Assembly: GCF_024362695.1 (NCBI RefSeq)
Contig: NC_065417.1
Coordinates: forward strand, 7,185,001 to 7,249,000
Length of the DNA stretch: 64,000 nt
Direction of reading: 5' to 3'
Source of the DNA: Pectinophora gossypiella
Taxonomy: Eukaryota; Arthropoda; Insecta; Lepidoptera; Gelechiidae
Of this stretch, positions 12,148 to 22,400 are shown in pieces; position 1 is the first letter of the stretch, and each line of letters opens with the position of its first letter. Made by a program: the position numbers and the translations under genes. The notes beneath the pieces were generated by a model. The model did no database searches and had not been told where the DNA came from. It worked only from the letters and a program-made list of their open reading frames with translations.

Positions 12148-12743
12148 TAAGATATACTTACTGTGACGATTCAAATAACTCGCAGTTACCAAATGTACCC
12201 TGTTTCTGTTGACTACACATTTACGCAGCTAGAGTTCCCCCTGACGCGACGGCAGGCCGCGGTAGGTAATAGCAGTCACGGCCGCGTTTGTATTAAAAAT
12301 TCGTCTGCGGTGTGTCTAGACGCACGGCACGTGACGTGGCGCGCAAACATCTCGTTATAGTATACTGTTTGTTATATCCTGCTGCTGGTTTTTTCCTGTT
12401 AAGTATGATACCAATGACGCCGACTGTATAGAGGCGAGCGGATAGACACATACGGCGATGATATGTTATGTTTTTAAAGTGTTTTATGTCGTGACAGGTA
12501 CGTAAGTTATGTAGAGAAAGAGGATAATGGAAAACACGTTTAGGTTCCATTCCACTGAAAAATCTGTGCTTTTATTGTCTTTGGATAACTAAACATTATG
12601 TTGAGTATAAATTTATAAAGACGTTAATGATGTTTAGCCGACAAACTATAACAGGTGACTTGTTTCATACAGTAGTAGTTAAGTAGTTTACCCGAGACAA
12701 TTTTTATTCGTAATAAGTCAAGTTAGGTGGGTAAGTTGTTATT

Positions 12744-12827
12744 TGTAAGTGCGCAATGCAAATAAATATCAAGTAGCAATATTGCTTTTTTAGATGAATT
12801 ACTTCAATGTGGCTTTTCTAACCCCCC
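12744..12827. mobile_element. MITE-1, right-half remnant
   Basis: Only one arm is present: GCGCAATGCAAATAA, AGCAATATTGCTTTTTTAGA, TGTGGCTTTTCTAACCCCC. It matches the right arms at 42220-42371 and 46095-46248. The partner arm is missing. Confidence 0.6.
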
Positions 12828-13116
12828 TGTAAAGCATATCGCAAATGAACTGTTTGTCCATTGTCAATAAAGTCTGACTTTACTTAGGACACTTAGTGAC
12901 TCAAATATTGTTCCGGGCGTCGAATGTAGTTTTGTTGTCTGCCTGAGTGTAGACAACAATACGGTTAGGTAGTCTGATGACGGTGATGAATGCGGTCAGT
13001 CTCGTCAGACACGGCATTGTCTCTATGTAAAGATAGGTCGCTAACATAGCCTGGACACTCCATACAAAAATCTCATTCTTACCTTGCGCGTTTGAGCGAG
13101 TCGGACACTCAGGATG

Positions 13117-13208
13117 ACCGGGTGAGAGCCTTCAGCGCTCCCCATTTGTCCGGCCAAGTAGTTAATGCCATCTGCGGCAAATCTACAACAAGTCACGTCA
13201 AAAAAAAA
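13117..13208 (+). mobile_element. LINE-P, 92-bp 3'-end insertion
   Basis: Only the LINE-P 3' UTR and its A-run were inserted. A perfect 13-bp duplication, GACACTCAGGATG, flanks it (13104-13116 and 13209-13221). This is close to the smallest insertion that target-primed reverse transcription is known to leave. Confidence 0.9.
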
Positions 13209-13259
13209 GACACTCAGGATGCGCTCTTTTACTCCTTAACCGTTTACTATTTTAATAGA

Positions 13260-13319
13260 TTTTTTTTTGACATGACTTATTGTAGATTTGCCGCAGATGG
13301 CATTAACTACTTGGCCGGA
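13260..13319 (-). mobile_element. LINE-P, 60-bp 3'-end insertion
   Basis: The last ~50 bp of LINE-P plus its tail, in opposite orientation to the copy 50 bp upstream. The perfect 11-bp duplication ATTTTAATAGA (13249-13259 and 13320-13330) shows that it inserted independently. Confidence 0.88.
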
Positions 13320-13330
13320 ATTTTAATAGA

Positions 13331-16300
13331 CAAAAGTGACAGTTTGGGCTAAATCAAGCTCGCACCAAGCTCGTATCTGTATGAGTGGAGGATGTCCTTT
13401 CTATATGTAGTATTCATTATTTACTCTATGTCGCTATACTAGTCAAAATTTCTTCTCAATTGGATAAGTGGATTTGCTTTAAAAAAACTTATTATGAGGA
13501 CAAACATGACTTACTTTTTTGTATAATATTACAGTTAGCACAGTAATTTCAAAAATTACCTACTGTAAATACCTGTTATTTTGAAATCTTGTTTCGAAAT
13601 TTCGAGTGGATTGAAATTTTGCCTGTACTAATTGGTATTCAGTCACCGGAAAAATTAAAGAAACAACAAAAGAATTGTAGTCATTATAATAGTAAAACCG
13701 TAGCTTTTTGTAACGAAATTGTATGCCTTACCTACGGCAATTAGAAATCTTTTTATTATATTGTAAAATAATAATCCAATACTAGAATAATTTGGTGCTT
13801 TTCGAACAATAATACTTTATATGAAAAATGTTATAATCGAATAATATTGAATTCCGTGTTTGCAAAAAATAATAATTTGAATGTAATTAATCGCTTCATC
13901 GTGCAAATAAGGCGGCTTCGAATGAAGGTTCATTGGATAACATAATAGGTAAAATAGGATATATTCAATAAACAATTCAACCTAGGTACATTTTCTAGTA
14001 AAATTAGCAAGAAATGTACAGAGGGATTATTTATTGACAATATACTGAAGACAGGGCTCTGACAAGGCGTTAATAGCTTTGCAGGTAGTTGCAACGTGTT
14101 AAAGCCAAACATCGACTTTTATTGTTGATTTATCTCTGCGTCTGATACATAGTTTATAGTTGATACGAGAACAGAATGTACTGTAATGAAATTTTCCCGT
14201 CTGCGCTGGAACTTGCGGATAATTTAAACTCTCTCGACGAGTGAGAGTCGACGCTCTCTCTAGGGCTACGATTTTATACAAAGCCATTTGAAAGCCAGCG
14301 GATATGGGGTACGTTACTCCAACACAGTGAAGCTGCACCACAGACGCTCTGTAAACTCAGCAATGTACGCTGCAGCTCACCTGCACACCACACATTGAAT
14401 ATAAAACAGAATGTACCTGTTCTGGACCTTCGCTCATTCTGCGCTCGGTGAGTTTATATCAAATATTAAATTGTTTTATCTCCAACTGCATTGTATTAGT
14501 TCTTTGAACTGTAGTACAGAAATAAACTGGCTGTTTATTGTTATTCTATACAGTACCAGCCGTCAGCATGTAATCACTGGCTTGTTTTGTATGTGCTATT
14601 TTTACTTAAATATGTAGGTACGTAGGTTACAGAGGTGCGGAATGATTTCGGACATCATCACCTATTGTTCTGTTCTCCAGACGATGTGAAGATTGCTTCT
14701 CTACTATGTATTTTGTAAGATATACCTTCATCAAGTGTCATTATCTTGATCTTGTTATAATTTATCTTCTCCATATTATGAAGATATTGAAAATGACGTA
14801 ACACTGTTGCTACGTAGAGAGACATGACTCATATGTCATTCAAAGCTGCTCAACTCAATGTAATCCTTAATAAAAATCTAGATAAGCTCAGTTGTCTAGT
14901 TACACAATGGCTCGAAACGCGGACAGAAAAACTTGGAATATAATGATTGACAGTAAGATTCTTGCAATCCATTATTCATTGCACATTTAGGAGCGACGCG
15001 CATTTACGTTGTAGACAAACATCGAAACATATGAGCTGGGCAGTGGTGGACTCAGGAGGCATCAACCTCACATTAATTTTAAATGTGACTCGTCGTCGTA
15101 TTGGCCAGCCTTAGGATGTATACTTAATTACATACAAAAAGTCATGAGATGAAAGACAAGTTATTAAAAATATAAACAAATCAACTTAAAATAGATTTAT
15201 TTATTTCGCAATAAACAACAGATCATTCTTAAAAGTCATAAAATCACATTCAGTGTGAAAACTAAGTAGTGCGCCAAGTACATAGTTCCGTACTTCCGTT
15301 TGACTATGATACTTGACATGGCCAATTTGTAGTTATAATATTGTCACGTTAGTGCGACACGCGCCACGGGGTTCGGTACAATGCCGTCTCTGGTGGTGAC
15401 CGAGACGGATGGCACGTCTAGACACGCCATTCATACGCGTCTATCTCCAGACGATCTCAACCGCAAAAAACGTAATAGTTGGAAAGAGCACCAGAAAAAG
15501 CAAGTCGCCAATTAAGAGCTGCGAATTGGACGACAGTCTCCCGAGCTATTATGTAGAGTCGGTGCGCCGCCGCACTAACGAGACGAAACACATGTGCAGC
15601 GATATAAGCGGTTCTTATTGGTCTGTCTAGAACCAACTGGGACTCGCTTTAATTAGTCATAAATACATACATAAAATCAAGTCCGACATAACAGCCACAT
15701 TTAATATTTGTATCTAATAAAATATAACATAAATACTTATCATATCATTTAGCAATAGGTTTCTAGTCTATCCCCCCTATTTCGTATCTCTGATTGAATT
15801 AGACACTATAATTAATCATAGTCAGGTATAATTGGTCGTAGATGAATAAAATGTTATTACTTAACGAATAACACTCTTATAACAGATACTATTTCCCTGG
15901 TGATTCTTTATTTACTTAATATTCTAAAAAGATGATATTTTCCCATTTTTTTTTTAATTTTTAGTATTAACTAGATTGTGTATTTGAATATTACTGATTT
16001 ATCAATAAGGATGATAAGTTTTAAGATGAGACTTATGACATGGACATCAATCTGTTTAGACCCCAGCCCAAGTTCTGTTGCCAAAATTAATAAATTGCTT
16101 CGAGGTCATAAAAATGATGACGGAATATTCTTACCATATATGAATAATTCAGCCTGTACTATTGTAGCAACTAAGTAAATATATGAATAAAATTGTATTT
16201 ATTTTTTCATAATCAAAGCAAAAGGTTTTTCGCGCATGGAAACGTCCGCAGTTTTCTTTGTATTTGTAGTGAGAAGAGTCATTTATGGATTGAACAACAT

Positions 16301-18737
16301 CGAAAGTGCTTAAATTAACCCTAACTCTCTCCTAATTTACCGTAATAACTTAATGTCCAAAGTTTTGTATGAGAAGTCTTCTGGGTTTATGTTAATGGCA
16401 CAAGAATATTAATTACCCCTAATAGCTAAGTTAGGGTTCGTTAATAAGAGGGGAAGCTGCATAAACTTTTACTCAGTTAAAGTAGGTTCCAATTAATTAC
16501 TAAGATTTTATGTCCTTTAGCTTTATAAGTAATAAAAATGTAAGCTTTATTACACTCGCAAGCGAATAAATAACAGTTAAGTTATGTAGACGATGACGTA
16601 GAGCTGTTGCTTATTACGGATATAAGGATTGGCGGCGGTAGTTTTCCTGTTCCTCTTTGAAAGTCAATGTGGCGAGGCTCGGCGGCGCGGCGGCCGGGCG
16701 CGTAGCGGCTTCATGTATGTTATATTCGCTTAGTGTCTGGCAGGTGGTAGGTATGTAGGGTTGGTCGCGCGGCCGCTGCACCTTGTGGTGGAACTGGTCG
16801 CGAGGGTGGCGCGGCGCGGGCGCGGGACGCGCGCCGGCGCATCGACCTCGCGCGCTTCCACCGGCGCCCGCGCCGCTTAAAAAACGCCTAACCCAAATTT
16901 CGGTAGCCGTCTGGCGCGATCTCTCCCGCCACGGGTCGTGGGCGCAGCGATTCGGCTATATGTAATCAGCACGCGTGCGCACTCTGCGATTCAATGAAGC
17001 GATTCGTGTTTGTGTCACACTTCGCGGATTATTTTTTAAACCACCTTGACTTGTACTGAAAACGGCAAGTTTACAAAAACAACATGACGAATAATTTATG
17101 TTAATAGAAACCTGTTAGTTGCATAAAAAGTAAAACCATTTTAAGTCTAGAGCACACTTTTTAATCTATTTACTAAAACAAACATGGTATTGAAGTGTTA
17201 CTGCGCACTAATATGGCTAGGAGAAATCTACGTAAGTACCTATAATGATTGCCGTAGATGATGGTAACTAGATGTGTAGAACGAATGGTAGGATGCTTTT
17301 AGATGGAGGTTCGACCGAATTATTCCTCTAGTCCTTGTAATCCTAGTCAGTAACTTGTAGTTTGGAGGGTTAGTCGGCTTGTTTTGACGCTATAATAAGT
17401 ATGTGAAAATGTTGTGTACACAGTTGCAGCGTGCAATGGTGCTCTCAGCCGGCTAGATCATTGACACGGCGGCGGCGGCGCGGGCGCAGGCGCGGCGCTC
17501 GTACCGCCGCCGCGGGCACCAGTCAGTATGTTAACAATATGTGGTGCATGTGAGAATTCCGTAGCCGCTGAAGGCGTCATCGCGGAACCTTGAACTCATA
17601 ATGAACCGACGCTCGCCTTTGAAACTCCGATACAATGTTAGCTATAATTTGTTAGTTGATTGTCCATTGTGTCGAGTGCATGGTCCGCTAGACACTAGAC
17701 GGCTAGACACAGTATGCACGTCGCTCACCGACTTCTGTCGCTCCTATGTGTAATCAGGTGACATCTACTCTGTTTGGATAATAAGTTGATTATGTTATCT
17801 GGCTTATGACGCGACGCTGGCGTATTTTTGGACCAATGAATCATAAAAATAAAAGTCGATGCGTTCCACAACCGCGTGCAGCGGCAGCTCCATTTAATTA
17901 TAACAAATAAACACGAGGTGGCTGTGGCTGAGATCATTCGCGGCATTGTTGTCTTGACACGTTAGCATTATTTACAAATAGAATATCTTCCTCTGTCGCA
18001 CTAAATGAGGAAACAAATTGTTTTTTCTAAAACTAGTTTCTCGTAGATGTTAAGATACGTTTGGTGTTTAATGCCATTGACCTTAATGGTTTTATGATGC
18101 GTCTAACTCAAACAACGGGTTTTAGTAACTTTCCACGTAACATCACACTGACTGAGTATAATTGAGAAGAGCCCAGAAAGATATTTCATATCTACAGAAA
18201 CACCACACATCACTGAACTTCTCCCGTGACTGGCGTGATCTAGACAGATAACATAATTACTTATAGGAACTACCACAAAACTTTCGAAGATAAATATTCT
18301 ATATAATAATCACAATATTCGTGTAAAAATGAATTAAGTGTGAATGATTATATTCATCATGATAAAAAGTGCTTCACGGAATAAGATAACTGAAATAGAT
18401 TAGTGAAAATATGTTATAATCTGGTTTCTGAATTTGATGACTATAGTATTTAAGTATGTTATCATTTCAAAGAATAAACCGAACTAAAATAATTTGATTT
18501 CCGCTTTTTTTACGGCAGTGGATAACAAGGAACACAAGTTAAACGAGTCGTTGTTCGATAATTATATTTTTATTTAACATTCGGTTTGGAAGTTGTGCTT
18601 TTAGCCTATTTTTCTCTAACTTAAGACTGTCAAGCGCCGTGCTCTTGTTGGAAATGCATTTTCTATTATTTCCGTACAAAGCTATTTCTTTGACGTCTTC
18701 ATACATAACGAGTTAATAGAATTCATCATCCCTCTAG
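13331..18737. other. Long intergenic stretch, mostly unique sequence
   Basis: No gene with supportable structure is visible. The stretch includes a 73-codon chance ORF at 15409-15630 overlapping a GTCTAGAC palindrome (15416-15423), a GC-rich block at 16620-16990 listed separately, a second GC patch at about 17460-17525, and a run of CTAGAC words at 17686-17707. A short ATG frame at 14411 ends at a possible GTGAGT donor but has no support as an exon. Confidence 0.4.
16620..16990. promoter_or_regulatory. GC-rich, CpG-dense block, promoter-like
   Basis: About 370 bp are strongly GC- and CpG-rich in a surrounding that is roughly 60 percent AT. GC blocks of this kind in insects can mark 5' non-coding exons or enhancers. 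There is no TATA box or coding exon that I can tie to it, so the regulatory role is inference. A related patch at 17460-17525 may belong to the same unit. Confidence 0.3.
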
Positions 18738-19070
18738 AATTATCCTGCTTTTTACAGGGTCCGCTTACCTAACCTGAAGATTCGACATGCCCGGTTTTTT
18801 ACAGAAGCGACTGCCTGTCTGACCTTCAAACCCGCGATGGGGAAACCAGCCCAATACAGGTTAGGTCACATACTTACCTCCGAAAATTTCTCGGGAATAT
18901 GGGTTTCCTCACGATGTTTTTCTTCACCGCTGAGCACGTGATAATCATTTATGATCCAAACATGAATACGAAAATAAATTCGACAATCATTTGTTTAGGC
19001 CTCTGCAGGATTCGAACCTGTGACCTCAAAGTGAGAGGCAAGCGTTTTACCAACTGGGCTACCACGGCTC
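18738..19070 (-). mobile_element. SINE family C, tRNA-headed
   Basis: In reverse complement it starts AGCCGTGGTAGCCCAGTTGG (A box TAGCCCAGTTGG), with B box GGTTCGAATCC. It continues through ATGTTTGGATCAT and the CCTGTATTGGGCTGGTTTCC block to a tail related to the copy at 41528. The tRNA-like head is not a functional tRNA gene, because the same downstream body follows it in every copy. Confidence 0.8.
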
Positions 19071-19218
19071 AACTTGTCAACATAACTATGTAGATATAAT
19101 AATATTGAATTGTTATTGTTATTATATTTCGAGTTCCTGTATCTATGTTTTGTCTACACACCGGTACAATTCGAGATAATCAGGTCACTCAATTAATGCC
19201 ACTTCTATGAATAAGTAT

Positions 19219-19476
19219 TGTTGTGGACTGTATGTTCAGGATCTCGGGGAAATAAAAGGCTCGATCAAATTTCCGGATCAACTGCTAACTAACTCGTTTA
19301 TTTCATATAAATATCCACCTTAGCTACTAATTTCGCTATCACAACTAGTGGGTCTTACGTTCTAATCTTATAGCTATCCTATTCTAATATTATCGCCGTC
19401 TCGTTCTAGGGGCGGCGCTTCCTTCGCTGTCCCTTTTTAGCGGCGCCGTCTCGCTCTAGTGGCGGCGTCCGCTACA
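19219..19476 (-). repeat. BEL element 3' LTR
   Basis: This is the downstream LTR in sense orientation. It reads identical to the copy at 25459-25716. It contains AATAAA on the minus strand (plus TTTATT at 19297-19302), a candidate polyadenylation signal. The Gag-Pol stop codon lies in its first bases. Confidence 0.95.
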
Positions 19477-22400
19477 TCTCTCCCCCCGGCGTAGCTTGCG
19501 AAGCCTCCTTCTTGATCAGCACGGCGAGCTTCCTCGTTGGTCTCCTGAAGATTCCCGTTCTGGTTCTGACGTCGGCGACTCGTATCCCGCCGTCAGGTCC
19601 GATGAAGGTCCGAATCACCTCCCCCATTGGCCAGACGTTTCGTGGCAGTGTCGGGTCAACTACCACTACGATGTCTCCTTCTTTCAGCCCGGCGTCGTTG
19701 TTCGTAGGCTCGCCTCGAGGTACCAGTGTCGGCAGGTACTCCTTCAGCCAGCGTTGCCAGAAATGGTCGGCGAGGGCCTGGCTTGCTCGCCAAGCTCGTC
19801 GGTCGGCTTCGTCGCATGGTCCGGTGGTTGGCAGCCCCATGGATCCTCCCAACAGAAAGTGGTTGGGTGTGAGGGCCTCCGGGTCGTTCGGGTCCACGCT
19901 GACATGAGTGAGGGGGCGGGCGTTGACCGAGAATTCCACCTCCGTTAACAGCGTCTGGAGCACTTCCTCCGGTGGCGCCTTTTCCTTAAGTACAGCGCCT
20001 AGTGCCGCCTTCACTGAGCGCACCATGCGCTCCCAGGCTCCTCCCTGGTTAGGCGCTCCAGGTGGGATGAACCGCCACTCCGTTCTGTGCAGCATCCCTT
20101 CTTGTTGCAGTGCGGGCGCCCATTCCTTGTAGGCGGCCTTCAGCTCGTGGTCTGCTCCGCGAAAGTTCGTCGCGTTGTCCGAGTAGATGACGCGGGGCCA
20201 TCCTCTGCGTGCGGCCATGCGCCGCAACGCCATTAGCGCCGAGTCGGTGGAGAGGGAGGCGGCGAGCTCGACATGTATAGCTCGCGTGGTGAGGCATGTG
20301 AAGAGCGCGCCCCACCTCTTCTCTCGTCGTCGTCCGATCTTCACCATCATTGGGCCGAAGTAGTCCACTCCGCAGTTCGTGAAGGGGCGGTGGAATGGTT
20401 CCAGTCGGGCTTGCGGTAGATTCCCCGTCGCTGGTGCTCGCGGCATGGCTCGCCGCACTTTGCAGAGTGCGCAGGCATGCTCGACAGCGCGTACTGTTGG
20501 TCGCAGATGTATGATCCAGTATCGTTGTCGTAGGTCGTTGGTCACGCGCTCTCGGTTGGCGTGGCCGGCGGCGCAGTGTTCCCTCAGCACCAGCAACTTG
20601 GTCAGGTGATGACGGCCGTCCAGGATGATTGGTCGCTTCATATGTTCTGGAACGGTCGCGGCTCCAATACGACCTCGAACACGCAGGATCCCATCTTGTA
20701 GCTCCGGGTCTAGCTTGTATAGGCGGCTTGTCTTGGAAATGGAGCGCCCTGCTTGGATCCGTTCTATTTCAGCGCCAAAGCTCTCACGCTGAGCTCTTTG
20801 CAGGAGTGCTCGTTCGGCGCGTTCCAAGTGCTCCACTTCCAGGTTCTTTTTCTTCTTGCGGCACATGTCGATGAATGCCAGTACCCGTGCCGCCGCTCTG
20901 ATCAGTGTTTCATATTTGGAGAATCGACCAGGGTCAGGTAGCCAGTCCTCCTTCTGTCCATCGCGTGTCCCAGTGTGAAGGACGTCTTCCTCCTCGATGT
21001 GCGATGACTGTTCAGCGGGCCAGTGTTCCGGTGACTCGTATAAGAAGTCTGGCCCCTGAAACCAGCGGTCGTTCACGCTGATTGTAGTCCCATGACATCT
21101 TGTGGCGTCGTCGGCTACGTTGTGTGTAGTGGGGAGCCATCGCCATTCGTCCTTCTGGGTGAGCTCTGCGATCTCGCTCAGCCTGTGCGCCACGAATGGG
21201 GTGTAGCGCCGAGCGTCGTTCCGCACCCAGTGTATCACCGTCGCTGAGTCCGTCCAGTAGGTGACACTGTCGATCTTGATGCGGTGTTCCTTTTTCAGCG
21301 TGTCGGCCAACCTCACTCCGATGACGGCGGCTTGTAGTTCCAGTCGCGGGATCGTTTGTGTTCGCTGCGGCGCCACCTTTGACTTGGCGCCAACCAGAGT
21401 GACTCCGATGCTTCCGTCGCAGCGCACTATCCTCCAGTAGGCCACCGTCGCGTATGCTTGCTCGCTGGCGTCGCAGAAGATATGTAGCTCGATGCGCTGA
21501 TGGTTCTTCATCTCGTAGCATCGTGGTAGTCGTAGCCGGGCGACCTCTTCCAGCTGTGCCAACCAGCTCATAAATTGTCCGGCTTCTTCTTCCGGGATCG
21601 GCTCGTCCCATGGCAACTTAAGACGCCATAGGCCCTGAAGGATGATCTTCGCTCGGATCGTGTAGTGGCTCAGGAGTCCCAGCGGGTCGTATATGCTCAT
21701 GACCGCACTGAGAGCTTCTCGCTTCGTAGGCGCGCGGCTTCGTGTTCGCACCTCGTTCGGTACTCTATTGAGCGACGTGTTGAACCCCAGTTCGTCTCGA
21801 CCTGCGTTCCAGTAGAGGCCAAGTATTTTGTGCTCGGCGTGGCCCTCTCCTCCGAGCTGCGTTGGTTGGGTCGCTCGAAGCTCTACGGGCACTTCGTCCA
21901 GGACTCCCTCGTAGTTGGAGTTCCACCCGCGCAAAGTGAAGCCGGCGTCTGCGTGGACTTCTATCACCTCGTTGATGGTTCGGCGGCCCTCCTCGATGTC
22001 TTCATAGCTCGCCACAAAGTCATCCATGTAGTGACTGTGTGTGATGGCCTCCAGCGCACGTGGGTGAGTGTGCGCGTGAGCATGCGCGTTGTGGTCTCGC
22101 ACGCTGTGAGCCATGAAGGGTGAGCTGGCCGCGCCGAAGATCATGCTCGTCATCTTGAAGCAGCGAGGCGGATTCTTCCGGTCGTTTCCCCTCCACAAGA
22201 ACTGCTGGGCGGGTTGGTCTTCTGGGCGGATCTTCACACGCAGGAACATCTCTTGTATGTCCGCAGTGACGGCGACTGGTCTCTCTCTGAACCGGAATAC
22301 GATCCCCTGCAGTGACAGTAGCAGGTCCGGTCCCTCTAATAGCTCGTCGTTCAGGCAGACACCGTGGCTGCGTGCGGCGGCGTCGAAAACCAGGCGTAGT

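Noticed and set aside
14411..14453. Possible first coding exon (MYLFWTFAHSAL then GTGAGT)
   Set aside because: A good donor follows, but there is no partner exon with matching phase nearby, and the TATA-like sequence is too close to the ATG to drive it.
15409..15630. 73-codon ORF beginning at a GTCTAGAC palindrome
   Set aside because: Only weakly protein-like, with no flanking splice sites or recognisable motif. Left as chance.
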